64,000 nucleotides of DNA from Lycorma delicatula (GCF_047948215.1 NC_134464.1:6582001-6646000), one strand, 5' to 3'; counted from the stretch's first letter, positions 12,480 to 23,108 are shown. Notes: generated by a model not told the origin, from the letters alone. Numbers and translations: made by a program.

Positions 12480-13026
12480 CAAGTAGTTATTAAGTTGTTA
12501 TGGAGTCAATTTTGTTGCTGTGTGAACATGTCTAAAACTCAGCGTGCAAAGATTACATTTTTAATCCTCAATTTTTCTAGCATATATTGAGGATGAATAT
12601 TACAGTGGTCGACTAGTTTCTGTGACTGATGTGAAGTGTCAAAAGGAGATGGATGAATTGATTCAAAATGACTGTTGCAATCGTACAACACATCACCACC
12701 AAGTAGGTATATTGAAAAAACAAGTAAGACATATTGCACAAATGGGCTACTGTAAAATGTGTTCGGGTAGGAGCCGTGGAGACTCACAGAAAGTTGATAT
12801 TTGAACCCTCCATATTCACCAGATTTGGCACCTTATGATTTTTACTTCTTTTTGCGATTAAAGTGGGATGTTAAAAGAATTCATTTCACCACAGGTGATG
12901 AACTGAAGGACGCAACGAGGTCGTGGGTCAAAGAAAGATCACCGGCAAGCATTCTTCATTGATAGAATGATAAAACTGGATTACCATTGGATGAAATAAA
13001 AGTGGTGACTAGGTGGAAAAATAAAT
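12480..13026 (+). pseudogene. mariner-family transposase relic
   Basis: Frames shift several times, but mariner landmarks are clear. The N-terminal part has ITTHQ-like pieces around TTHHHQVGI and QVRHIAQMGY. The C-terminal part has NPPYSPDLAPYDFYFF, the block holding the third catalytic Asp, and then LKDATRSWVKE, typical of the C-terminal helix. Stops and frameshifts rule out function. The middle of the catalytic domain, with the first two Asp residues, is missing or unrecognisable. Confidence 0.75.
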
Positions 13027-13028
13027 GT

Positions 13029-15441
13029 GTACCGGGTAATCATTGAAAAGTTGCCACATTTATTATTCAACAGCTATCTGTCCCATCGTATTTCTGTTTG
13101 CAGGTACGTATACCATTCTCAGGGGAAACCATTTTAAAATTATTTTCAAAGGGGTGGAATTCACCTTCTCCGCTACATTTACCCTAATTCAAAAATCTTA
13201 AATGGTAATGGTAACATTTAATTACATTAATTAATTGACAACCCAAAAAAATAATCAGTTTTGATGAAAATAAAATAAGATCCACCCACCCTTTTGCTTG
13301 GTAGGTGCGAAAACCATTAGGGGTAGTACTTTTTAAATTTTAGTCCAACAAAAATAACCGTAAAATTATGTGATATTACTTACTTAGTAAAGCATTTGAA
13401 ATAATCATAATCTGTGGATTGTGATTTAAAATTGTGAAAATTATTTTTTAAATTACCAACACAAAATTTCACCCTTAAAGTTTTCTAAAGTTTCAAGTTT
13501 TGAAAACTTATTTTTTTAAATGATATGATGTAGCTTGTGACACCTCATTGGACGCCCCTTTGAATACAGTAATTTGGTACAAATAAAATAAAAATGGTTT
13601 GCTGGTATTGAAGTTATGATTAAAAATGTGGTTTATTTGGTTTATGTTCGGATACAGTGTTACCGACCCAAAGCATTAGGTCTGAAATCATCCGTTCTTA
13701 AAAGTATGGGTTTTAGGTTTCTCCAGCATTGAAAAAACATACCGGTAAACACATCAGTTAAACATACAAAAAACCAATAATAAGGTACCTACTTCTTTGT
13801 TGGCAACATGTTGAAAACTTGATTACCTTGTTATAACAGGTTACAACTTTCTGCCAGTTATTGAGATCTTAGTTTCTATGGTAAATTTTTGAAAATTGTT
13901 TTCTTTCATGTTGTATGTAATTAGTGTCATAAAGTATTTATTGTATTTATTTCATTAAACGTAGTCGCTTGGGCAATTCTTAATGAATGGCATGAATGAG
14001 TAGTTTTTAATGAATGGCATCCAAATAAAAATGTTTCACATTTTTATCTTACATTCTAAAACTTGTAAAGAATTCCAAGAAACGGGATCTGTCATTAATA
14101 AGAAACGTGCATGCAAAAGGTTTTAGACGCATTAACTTTGGTTGAAATCTTTGGAAGTATAGTAGCAAATCATCAAAGCTCAATTCGTAAAATATCCCGT
14201 TAAACCTATTTTTCTTACGGTTTTGTTTTCACTACATTAAAATTGAATACATTTTTGCTGTATAAAATTCAACCGCATCAAGAACTGAATGAGGATGATG
14301 CTGACAGAAGGATTGAATTCTGTGAAGAAATGATTCAATTAATAGATGCCAATCCAATGTTTACAAAATTATTTGTAGGGATATTAGTAAGATGTGAATT
14401 TCAACAAGGACTTTATTATTGTTTACAGGAAAATGGGAATCATTTTGAACGAATGATTTAAAAATTGATACTTTTATTTTATTGAGGTAAAAAAATGTGT
14501 TTCATTATTTCTTAGGACTATTATTGTTAAAAAACCTTCATAACAAAATTAACTAATGAATGATTTAAGCTTTATTTTTTGATTAACAATTATTCATTCA
14601 TCAGTTATTTTTTATTTATTTAATCATTAAGTTTATCTGGTAATAAATTTTTCAACATGTTACCAGCAAAGAAGTAGGTACCTTATTATTGGTTATTCGT
14701 ATGTTTAACTGATGTTATTAATACTTTGTTTACTGGTATGTTTTTTCAGTGCTGGAGAAAACTAAAACCCATATTTTTAAGAACAGACAATTTCAGACCT
14801 ATTGCTTTGGGTCAGTAACACTGTATCCCAACGTAAATTAAATAAATCACATTTTTAATCACGACTTCAATACCAGCAAACCAATTTTTATTTTATTTGC
14901 ATCAAATTACTTGTATTCAAAGGACCTTCCAATGAGGTGTCACAAGCTACATTGTCTCATTTAAAAAAAATAAATTTTCAACACTTAAAAATTTTAGAAA
15001 ACATTTAAGAGTGAAATTTTGTGTTGGTAATTTAAAAAATCATTTTCACAGCTTTAATCTGCAGATTATGATCATATCAAATGGTTTAATAAGTAATATC
15101 ACATAATTTTTTAGTTATTTTTGTAACTAAAATTTAAAAAAAGTACTACTGCAAATGGTTTTTCACACCTACCGAGTGAATGGCTGGGTGGATTTTAACT
15201 TTCTTTTCACCAAAATTGATTTTTTTTTTTTTGGTTGTCAATTAATGTAATTAAATGTTACCATTGGCATTTAAGATTTTTGAGTTGGAGTAGATGTAGC
15301 AGAAGGATGGGTTCCACCCCTTTGAAAATAATTTCAAAAAGGTTCCTGCCAAGAATAGTATACTTGCCTGCAAACTGAAATACGATGGAACCAATAGCTG
15401 TTGAGTAATAAATGCGGTAACTTTTCAAATGATCACCTGGT
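13029..15441 (+). mobile_element. DNA transposon with very long terminal inverted repeats (about 790 bp arms)
   Basis: The left arm (about 13029-13817) is reverse-complementary to the right arm (about 14647-15441). Matching landmarks include accgggtaatcattgaaaag / cttttcaaatgatcacctggt at the tips, ggtaacatttaattac / gtaattaaatgttacc midway, and ggtacctacttctttg / caaagaagtaggtacc at the inner ends. The roughly 830 bp centre carries a Tc/mariner-superfamily transposase remnant (13970-14463). The arms have diverged by point changes, so the insertion is not recent. It lies inside the mariner-like relic. Confidence 0.85.
13970..14463 (+). pseudogene. Internally deleted transposase of the long-TIR element
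   Basis: The N-terminal part shows helix-turn-helix style remains (EWHP, QETGSVINKKR, ANHQSSIRKISR), with stops. From about 14243 an open frame runs through HQELNEDDADRRIEFCE, the block that normally lies just before the first catalytic Asp of this Tc3-like group, to ANPMFTKL. It then jumps straight to GLYYCLQENGNHFERMI and a stop, which is the typical C-terminus. The whole DDE catalytic core, roughly 130 residues, is therefore absent, so this copy could move only with help from another copy. Confidence 0.7.
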
Positions 15442-15840
15442 ATACTTATAGCAAATAAAATGTGCTTTTATGCATATTTGTTTCATTTGATTATCTCTTT
15501 TCATTTACGCGTTACGAGTGACTTTGTATTACATTTCGGCCATCCCTTGTACTTTCCTATATGTTTACTCTACAAAAAAAATACAATAACTTGTCCGGTT
15601 GTTCTTTATTGAAAAAAATAAATAAATAAAAAAAGAGTGGTGCAATAATTTGATAATGTTTGTTTTTTTAATATTACGTGTATTGGCAAAATAGTATTTT
15701 ACCAACTCCTGAGATAGGTTTGTATGAAATAATGTTTATTGGTTTTATTTTCAAGCGCCCTGTTATTTCATTTATGTATGTATCTATTGTTTAGATTTTT
15801 ATTCTCTTATTTGTTATAAGTATGTATACATTTATTTCAG

Positions 15841-16027
15841 TCATCCATTTTGAACGGATTGTTGCCATTCATGCTGAGAAATTAAAAGAAGAATTAAATT
15901 TTCAATGCGGTTTAGAAAAAACCATATCTTCTATAGGTCAAGAAATCAACACAATGAAGAAAAAGTTTGCAATATTGCAAATGTTTCTGGAACCTTCAAG
16001 AACTAAACTGCCTGAAATGAAAAATGC
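15841..16027 (+). CDS. IKK-beta-like kinase exon 3 (scaffold domain coiled helix)
   Basis: The exon follows a good acceptor (TTTATTTCAG) and starts with two bases that complete the split Phe codon from exon 2 (T+TC). It reads IHFERIVAIHAEKLKEEL, then EINTMKKKFAILQMF and PEMKN, and ends with GC before GTATGT. The content is strongly helical with a heptad-like Leu/Ile pattern, consistent with the scaffold/dimerisation domain. It contributes residues of about 131-192. The frame is fully open and both phases fit. Confidence 0.75.
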
Positions 16028-16138
16028 GTATGTATTATTAATAATAATTTAATTATAATTAACTATAATAATTATCATTGCCGTATTGTTAGGAGTTATA
16101 ATTTAAAATTTTATTATTAAAATATATATATATATTTA

Positions 16139-16347
16139 TATTTGAGTTCTAAGGTTCAAATCGTAGTAAAGGTAGTAGTTACTTTTATATGGATTTGAAT
16201 GCTAGATAATGGATACCGGTGTTCTTTTGCGGTTGGGTTTCAATCAACCACACTTCTCAGGAGTGATCAATCTAAGACTGTATAAGACTACACTTCATCC
16301 TCTGAAGTAATACCTCACAGTGGTTCCAAAGGCTAAACAGAGAAAAA
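16139..16347 (+). repeat. SINE copy 1, 5' truncated
   Basis: Shares blocks with the fuller copy at 39168-39362: gttacttttatatggatttgaat, tagataatggataccg and ggttgggtttcaatcaacc. The tRNA-like head with the A box is missing. It extends further 3' than the other + copy, through aagactacacttcatcctctgaagtaatacct to aggctaaacagagaaaaaag, so the SINE tail is best seen here. Confidence 0.75.
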
Positions 16348-17100
16348 AGAATAAATATTAGAATGTTACTATATTGCATTTGCTGTTTGTTTTATATTTT
16401 ACGGTGATGTAATGTCATATTCCTATATTTTCTTTTACTTTTGAACAAAAAACTGTAAATTTACAGATCAGCAAAGAATTTTTAGCAACTATATCACATA
16501 ACAATAAAAATTATATTTTTATTTGAAGTCTTTTCATTAGACATGAAAATAACTACAAAACTTAAGGGAAAGCCAATAACCACAATATTGGGTTGCTTAT
16601 CACTTTTTTTTTAAGTTGCAACTCCACTGATATAATTATTTTAATGATTTTTTTTTTAATCTTCAGATGATTCCAAATTTTTTTAATTTTAAAATAATGT
16701 TATGTTAAAAAATATATTTGAATAATTTTTATAAAAAAAGTTGTATAAAAATCATTAAATCAGTATTAATTATTATCGTTTATTTAAAACAAAAAGAAAC
16801 AGAAATTTGTCTATGAACAAAAATAATGAAATTATGTCTAGAAATTTTGAACTATTTAAAAAAAAAATATCAGAATCAGACCCCTGATTCATTATTTTCT
16901 CAACAAAACAAATTAATATTGTAATATTGATATATTTCAAATGTTGAGAATGACTGAAACTTAGAGTGTCTGAATAACTGCCTGAATAATGCCTTAATGC
17001 CTGAATAACTTAAAGTAATAAATGTATTTAAAACCATAAAAAAGTATACAAGTAACCAGTAACAATAACTAAGAAATTTATCTCATAATACATTTTTTAC

Positions 17101-17272
17101 ATGGCTGCCCAAAAAGGTGTGTAATGTTTTTAGGGTGTATGAATGCATTTTGTTCCACTGTAGCAGCTCAACGGCCAAACCATTTTAGATGTATGATCCT
17201 GCGTTGGAATACTTACGTTACGGAGAGTGTCATAAGTATGTATATATGAATGTTTAATTGTAACTAAAAGGC
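17101..17272 (+). repeat. Dispersed repeat, copy a
   Basis: Begins ggctgcccaaaaaggtgtg and continues with agggtgtatgaatgc, agcagctcaacggcc, tttagatgtatgatcctg, cgttggaatacttacg and gagtgtcataag. The same order recurs at 19815-19990 and 20196-20400 in the same orientation. No coding sense is maintained between copies. Confidence 0.8.
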
Positions 17273-17819
17273 CACAAAAAATCATTTAAATTGATAATCA
17301 TTAGTTTTCAATATTGATTTATTTGTATTGAAAATAGTTGTGTTTTAAGATCACTTTTGGTAATTTTTTTTTCAAGAGGCAGGGATGGCATACATGGTTT
17401 GAATTATTATTTTTTATGTAGGCATATGTTAGTTAGTTTTAGCATTAATAATATTAATGGTGATATACTTACCTCTAAATTTTTATGAATTTTTGAAAAT
17501 AATTGTTTTTAAATTCAAATTTTGGCTTAAAATAACTCTGATGAGGCTAGTGATAAAAATCTCAAATTTGTACAACGTATAGTGTTTTTGTAGATTTTTA
17601 TGACAAATAAAAAGGTTTCTTGTGTATTGTACTAATAAAAAAGTTATAATCGCTCAAATTGTTTGGTTTCGACAGAACAGAAAACTTTCAATTTCTTGTT
17701 CAAGAGGAGGTAAAAAGTTTCCATTGGGTCATCAGCCAAACCACAGTTCACCCTTTTGTGTTCTACTTCAAGGGAATGATGTATTATAACACAAAAGTGT
17801 CTGTATTTTAAATGATCAC

Positions 17820-18650
17820 TTGAAGCACAATACAGCAAAATTTTATTGCTTTCAAAAACTTTTAACAGATCGTATCAAGGAAATACTCAGAACATTAAAA
17901 AACTCATCTATTTTATCGATGGTGCTTCAAGTCAGTATAAAAATAAAAAGAATTTTGCTAATTTGTGCAGTCACAAAAAAGACTTTGAACTTGAAGCCAA
18001 ATGACACTTCTTTGGATTATCCTATGGGAAAATTGCCTGTGATTGTGTGGGAGGAACAACAAAACAAGAGGTGGCAAAGGCAGTCCTGCAAAGGCCATTA
18101 AAAAGTCAGTTACTAAATGTTGGTGAAATGTATTCATTTTGTAATCACAAGCTGAAAAACATCAAGTATTTTTTTATTAAATCAATTGAGGTAGATAAGA
18201 CTTCAGAAACATAAAAAAAAATGTTTTGACTGCTGTGAAAGAGTTGTCGGTACTAGAAGCTACCATAAGTATGTTCCTGTGTCAGAAGACATTGTAAGCT
18301 GTTACTGTACTTCAGACTTCAAGGACAATGAAAACCACCCTGTGTCAAGTATTGTACCACTTTCACTTAAATAAAAAGACTATTGCTTGTGTGTATGACG
18401 ATCAGTGATGGATAGGAGAAATGGTAGATATTAGCCTTGAAAATGGCAATGTGTAGGTTCATTTTTTCCACCCGGCTGGACTATGTACATCATTTCAAAA
18501 GTTTCCACAAGATAAAGTGTGGCTACCAATCTGCAAAGTCCTGAGAAAGTTGACATCACCTGAACTAACTGCATTGATGGGTCATTCTCATACATTTTCA
18601 AGAGAATTATCAGAAGAGCTATTGGCTAACTATAATTGGCTATAATTAAT
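17820..18650 (+). pseudogene. Decayed transposon-associated ORF (unnamed multi-copy family)
   Basis: Frame-shifted pieces read FIDGASSQYKNKKNF, NVGEMYSFCNHKLKN, HPAGLCTSFQKFPQDK and LTSPELTALMGHSHTF in collinear order. I associate this arrangement (GA-SQYKN-x-x-NF near the middle, then a C-terminal part beginning with a Y-D-x-x-W block) with a protein family found in many copies in insect genomes, but I cannot name it with certainty. Because the ORF sits between inverted repeats it is most likely the element's own gene or a captured gene. Several stops and frameshifts make it non-functional. Confidence 0.5.
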
Positions 18651-18874
18651 TAATTATCATAGCTGTTGATTAACCACACCAAATAATAAACTTTTATTGT
18701 TGTTTACAATAAAACAGACTATTATTAGAATGAAAACAGACTATTTCATTGAAGAATAATTAAAATTTTGTTACATTTTCTTTGATTGTGTTTACAAAAA
18801 TAAAAATGAAGAAAGATGTAGGCTACTCATTGAAATCTCAGCTTGGGTAAGTTTGACATACTTTTTTGAATCAA

Positions 18875-18911
18875 AATTATATTAGGTTACTGTCAGTAAC
18901 CTAATATAATT
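18875..18911. repeat. Perfect hairpin, 17 bp arms with 3-nt loop
   Basis: aattatattaggttact (18875-18891) is exactly reverse-complementary to the 17 bases at 18895-18911, with gtc between them. It lies inside the inverted-repeat element. Confidence 0.9.
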
Positions 18912-19814
18912 GGTTAAGTTATCATTAAATTATGACATATCATTAATAATTTTTAAAAAACTATTTTAAAAAATATTGAAAACATCAACTTCAACAACAT
19001 AGGGGCTAAATATAAGTAAATGTAAAGTGCAAAGAAGACAAGAATCCCCCTTGGAGCACTTATTTAGTGTCAAAATGGTTTTAATAGGGTTTTCATGATT
19101 TTTGAGAGGTTATAATTTTTTTATTAGTACAATACATAAGAAACTTTTTTATTTGCCATAAACATTTACAAAAACACTGCAAGTTGTGCAAATTTAAGAT
19201 TTTTATCACCAGCCCCATCAGAGTTATTTGAAGCCAAAATTTGAATTTAAAAAAAAAATTAGTTTTCAAAAATTCATAAAAATTTAGGGGTAAGTATATC
19301 ACCATTAATATTATTTATGGTAAAACTACCAACACTTACCTAAATACAAAAAAAAATAATTGAAACTGTGTGTGTCATCCCTGCCTCTTGAAAAAATTAT
19401 CAAAAGTGAAATTTCACATTTTTCATGTTCAAATTTACTGGTAATTTACTCATAGAAAGAAGAGAAATAGATAGGTAAATAAACTACTGGACCAATCTTT
19501 TACCTTAGGAAAATATGAATAAATTGTTTTTTTTGTTTCATCCTTCCAAGACCAATAGTTTTTTAGTTATGATTTTTTCCGTAAACCCTTGGAATCACAA
19601 AAATAGGTGTGTACACTTTAACAAAATTGGCCGCCACAGGATAAATTGTTTAAATAAAAAACATTTAAAAAAAATAATTTTAAGGTTATGAAATATGTAG
19701 GAAACAACTGGGTTAAGTTTCAATTTTTTTCTGAATTGGTCAAGCTTGGTTGATTTTTGGGACACTTCAAGTGGAATGACCCACCCGTTAACTAACAATC
19801 CCTTTCTTTTATTT

Positions 19815-19990
19815 ACTTAACTGCCTTAAAAGGAGTGTAATATATTTAGGGTGTATGAATCTATGTATGTCTTTCTACCGTAGCAACTTAGTGGCTGAAC
19901 TGATTTAGATGTATGACCCTGTGTTGGAATCCTTACTTGATTGGGAGTGTCACAGGCCTGTATAAATATGTGTATACATATATATGTTTA
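19815..19990 (+). repeat. Dispersed repeat, copy b
   Basis: Second copy of the repeat seen at 17101. It shares agggtgtatgaatc, tttagatgtatgaccctg, gttggaatccttac and gggagtgtcac. It is in the same orientation and diverged by many substitutions. Confidence 0.8.
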
Positions 19991-19994
19991 AATA

Positions 19995-20143
19995 AATTTA
20001 AAAATCTATCAAATGAATGAGTCATTATTTAATAACTTGCATTTCACGTATGTGGTATGAGGATTCCGAACCGTTCAGAATGAAGGTTTAAGATGCAAGT
20101 TGTTCAAAAACTACTCATTCATCTGATAAATTTTTTCAAATTA
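19995..20143. repeat. Imperfect fold-back between repeat copies b and c
   Basis: aaatgaatgag...aacttgcat on the left (about 20009-20051) is reverse-complementary to atgcaagtt...ctcattcatct on the right (about 20092-20124), and the match continues outward into AT-rich arms. No coding content. Confidence 0.6.
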
Positions 20144-20195
20144 TCATTTTATAGATCAAATGATTCATTTTATTCATGTAACTAGTGCTTTTATA

Positions 20196-20352
20196 CGACT
20201 GCCCAAAAAGGATTGTAGTTATTGTTTATATATGTATATATTAAGTTTGTTTCACCTTAGCAGCTTTTAACAACTGAACCAATTTAGCTGTATGACTATG
20301 TGTATGTATGTATTCCACGTGTTGGAATCCTTACATTATCAAAAGTGTCATA

Positions 20353-20397
<45 letters not shown>

Positions 20398-20400
20398 AAT
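20196..20400 (+). repeat. Dispersed repeat, copy c, ending in (TA)n
   Basis: Third copy, beginning gactgcccaaaaagga and sharing accttagcagctttt, tttagctgtatgac and gttggaatccttac. It runs into an uninterrupted TA run at 20355-20394. Confidence 0.8.
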
Positions 20401-20924
20401 AAATTTAAAAAGTTTAAAAAAAATATACATACAGAATTGTTACCTGCATGCTCTTCAGTTATATTAAACAATATTTGTCAGTAGTTTTTTTTTTGGCATC
20501 TTTGTTTTTCAACTTTTAATATTTATCTCTTTTTTTTATACAAAAAATGGTGAAGAGGAAAACATAAAACTTATTGCATTTTGCTGCTGTAGAAATATTT
20601 AAAATTATTCTACAAAGTAAATTATTGTATTACCATATCATACAATTAGTTACTACTGTAAGCATTTCACTTGATGTGTTTAGAAATAGAGTGCGTACAG
20701 GTCGGTTCAACAGTTAGTAGACCTTTCCCACCATCAGTGAGGTGGTTGTCATGTTAATTATAATTATATATTAAACTGAAAAATCTACAGTTAATCTTTT
20801 ATCTTATTATGTAGGATTGTGCCTTATACTGTAATTATTTAGTCCATTGCAGTTCTAAAATATCTCTGATTTAACTTCTAATATAAATATTTAAAAAAAA
20901 AATAACTTATCAGACAAATATCAC

Positions 20925-21950
20925 AACTCTTCACTTCACTCACGTCTTTTGTAATAGTATCAGGATTGCTGTCATCTGTATCACTTTCATTATTTTTGTC
21001 TAAATGTATTATAAAAAATTCCACTATGTTTTCTAAAATACCTAGTTTGGCTTTTTATTTATCTTCACATCGTAAGCAATTATGAATTTTTGGTTTCTGT
21101 TGTTCAGGCCCAATGAAGATATTAATCTTTGTATAGGTAAATTTACCTATACAAAGATTAATATTTTCATTTATGAAAGTTATACATTATGCTTTCCAAC
21201 CCTGTTTTTTTTACATGTGTCTGTATCAGTTCTATGGGATTTATTTTGGGGTGGTAGGGAGGCAATCTTAAAACATCATGATGCTTTTCTTTTACAATCT
21301 AGTCAATGGCATATTTCTTGCTGCGCTTTTTGTTATCATTGATAATATTATACAACTCCTCTTTCAAGGCATTTTGAGGTATTGGAATTTTATTGAAGTC
21401 AGTTTACCATAATTTTCTTTCTGGCATTTGGATTAGGAGATTTATTTACTTTTACATTGTGATAACGCATGTTGTCCATCACAATTACAGAGTTTACAGG
21501 TAGTTCAGGAAGAAATTTATTTTGAATCCGTTTAGAGAAGTTAGTGTAGTTCATATCATGGTGGTAATCCCCTGTTGTCCTACTTGATTTCCACATCGTC
21601 AGATAATCTGGTATAAATTCCATCATTCCTTCTGCATTCAAAATTGTTGTCCTGCCTCCTTTACTAATAGGTTTCTTCAAACATTCTGCTGTATTAAATT
21701 TTCCAACCCACATTTTTTTTTTTTGCAAATGATTGCTATGGATGTACATCTCATCTACAAAACCTATTGATCGATTTGCCTTACTTAATTCAGAAATGCT
21801 TGTAAATACATAAATCTTTGGTACCAAATATCAAATCTTTCAACCGACACAAACTTAGATGAATTCCGCTCCAGAGTAGTTTTGTTCCCACAGTTTTTGA
21901 CATCTTAAATTTCACTTTCTGACAAAACTATTCAAATATAATACCATGAT
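20925..21950 (-). pseudogene. Tc1-like (DDE_3) transposase relic
   Basis: The longest open piece (21827-21399) reads FVDEMYIHSN, where the first catalytic Asp lies, then TTGDYHHDMNYTNF and VIVMDNMRYHN with the second Asp. Downstream in shifted frames come HDVLRLPPYHP and NPIEL, the region of the third acidic residue, and near 21000 an acidic tail with ESDTDDS. This matches an insect Tc1-like transposase of about 350 residues with a DDE_3 superfamily core and acidic C-terminus. Frameshifts and stops make it dead. A 46-bp perfect palindrome at 21119-21164 interrupts it just after the third catalytic block. Confidence 0.75.
21119..21164. repeat. 46-bp perfect palindrome without spacer
   Basis: The 23 bases 21119-21141 (core tctttgtataggtaaa) are followed directly by their exact reverse complement at 21142-21164. 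It lies inside the Tc1-like relic. Confidence 0.95.
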
Positions 21951-22019
21951 AGTATTAATTCACAAAAAATACACAGCTAAAAACGGGACACAAAAAATAA
22001 TTTTTATATACTTACGCAA

Positions 22020-22215
22020 TGGTAAGAAGAACTAACAGTAGCATCTTTGTCATCACCTTTGAACAACAACACCAAATCTCCACACTTCCAACTTGCCGGA
22101 AAGTTGCTGGTGAAGAGCAACCTATTATATATTCCAGTTAAGAGGACCAAGGACTACTGAAAGTGCTCAAACGAGGAGCTCCACTGTGATACAATCATAT
22201 CTGGGGGCCTTGTGC
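22020..22215 (-). pseudogene. LINE reverse transcriptase fragment, R1-like
   Basis: Read on the minus strand, shifted frames give RPPDMIVSQW, IYNRLLFTSNFPASWK and GDLVLLFKGDDKD. These resemble the start of the RT domain of R1/Jockey-type non-LTR retrotransposons (...PGPDGI..., then ...FP-x-x-W-K-x-x...V-L-L-x-K-x-x-K-D). No catalytic FADD box is visible downstream, where the Tc1-like relic begins. Confidence 0.6.
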
Positions 22216-22224
22216 CATGCCATG

Positions 22225-22869
22225 CTACAAATCACCTGACAAAATTGTGACTTCCCGCCTGACACGGCAGTTGTATGAAACCTCAACCACCATAGTGTCA
22301 TCCAGGAGCAAATCATTCAGCAAAATATTAAGGTCATGGTCCTTATCAATTACCACATCCTTGGGGGTTGACAGCTGACAAGAGGACATCTTTCCTGCAC
22401 TTATGTCCATGGGCTCTATACACAGTGCCCCAAGGGTCTCTATTCCCTTGCTCCTGAATGAAGGAGCACCAGGAATTATGCTTGGAGGACCTAATGCTAT
22501 GAAAGTACCTAGTTCTCCTTCTGCAGTAAACTTTAAAACTTTCAAAATATACAAAATGTTGTAAGAAGCATTCAATGAAGAGTGTATGTCATTTGCCATA
22601 TTTTTGTTGGCATGCATATTTTTGCCGGATGACAGAGAATGGAAGATATGAGAGCGGGTCAACTGAGCATGTCGATTAATGATGTTATGGTGAACACAGT
22701 CATTCAAAGCAATTATTATATTGATATAGTTAAGTGAACTGCTGCACATTTCAAAAAGTAGTGCCCACAATATTGTGAGTGAGCAGATGCATATGAAATG
22801 CATTGTGTGCTGCTGGTTTCTGCAGCTCTTATTGCCTGACCAAATGGAATATAGCATATTCATCTGCAA
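22225..22869 (-). CDS. Unrecognised 214-codon open frame, possibly LINE-derived
   Basis: An uninterrupted frame from ATG at 22869 to a stop at 22225 is long for this AT-rich region. Residues of about 55-120 are unremarkable. Residues of about 120-214 contain GPPSIIPGAPSFRSKG, LSTPKDVVIDKDHDLN and DDTMVVEVSYN. This C-terminal part is immediately followed by the LINE RT fragment at 22020-22215, in the right order and strand, so it could be the linker upstream of RT in the same retrotransposon. I cannot confirm a family for the N-terminal half. There is no strong evidence that it is expressed. Confidence 0.3.
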   Translation of the reverse strand: MQMNMLYSIWSGNKSCRNQQHTMHFICICSLTILWALLFEMCSSSLNYINIIIALNDCVHHNIINRHAQLTRSHIFHSLSSGKNMHANKNMANDIHSSLNASYNILYILKVLKFTAEGELGTFIALGPPSIIPGAPSFRSKGIETLGALCIEPMDISAGKMSSCQLSTPKDVVIDKDHDLNILLNDLLLDDTMVVEVSYNCRVRREVTILSGDL

Positions 22870-23084
22870 AGAATTGTTGGCTCACTATAAGAAGAATAAA
22901 CATGCTATTTGCGTAATGTGTTAACCACTGATGAATCTTGAATGTTCCATTATGACCTTGAGATTGCATGTGCTGCCCAGTGTTTGATGGTCATGTCCAC
23001 ACTTTAACATCTGTGGCGACTTACCATGTTTCCTGGATACTCTGTTTCCAGATGGACAAGGGTTTCCAGATGAAGTTTAGATCT

Positions 23085-23108
23085 GGTGCATTGTGATCAC
23101 AATGCACC
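23085..23108. repeat. 24-bp perfect palindrome with longer imperfect flanks
   Basis: ggtgcattgtga is followed directly by its reverse complement. Outside it, tttagatct on the left and ggatctaaa on the right extend the symmetry imperfectly. Confidence 0.9.

Larger units (their letters stand above)
12339..15551 (+). mobile_element. mariner-like element relic, interrupted by a nested transposon
   Basis: The left end (ggtggcgaaatgtaat near 12341) pairs with the right end (attacatttcggccat near 15528-15543) as an imperfect terminal inverted repeat. Between them is a decayed mariner-family transposase (12480-13026), and then the long-inverted-repeat element at 13029-15441, which separates the coding part from the right end. 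Removing the inner element would leave a mariner-like element of about 800 bp. The TIR match is only moderate, so the outer boundaries are tentative. Confidence 0.5.
17341..19420. mobile_element. Inverted-repeat DNA element carrying a decayed ORF
   Basis: The arm at about 17341-17650 is reverse-complementary to about 19106-19420 over some 310 bases, sharing for example ttcaagaggcagggatg / catccctgcctcttgaa and gatgaggctagtgataaa / tttatcaccagccccatc. The roughly 1450 bp interior holds the ORF relic at 17820-18650. The right arm may extend further out (a gggtcattccac-like end occurs, reversed, at about 19770-19785). The left arm stops near repeat copy a, which may have replaced its outer end. 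Confidence 0.8.

Noticed and set aside
14243..14461. A further exon of the kinase gene in intron 2
   Set aside because: Its sequence is a transposase fragment lying between long inverted repeats, and exons 2 and 3 already join in phase without it.
20355..20396. Centromeric or telomeric repeat
   Set aside because: It is a simple TA microsatellite like five others in the window, with no higher-order array.
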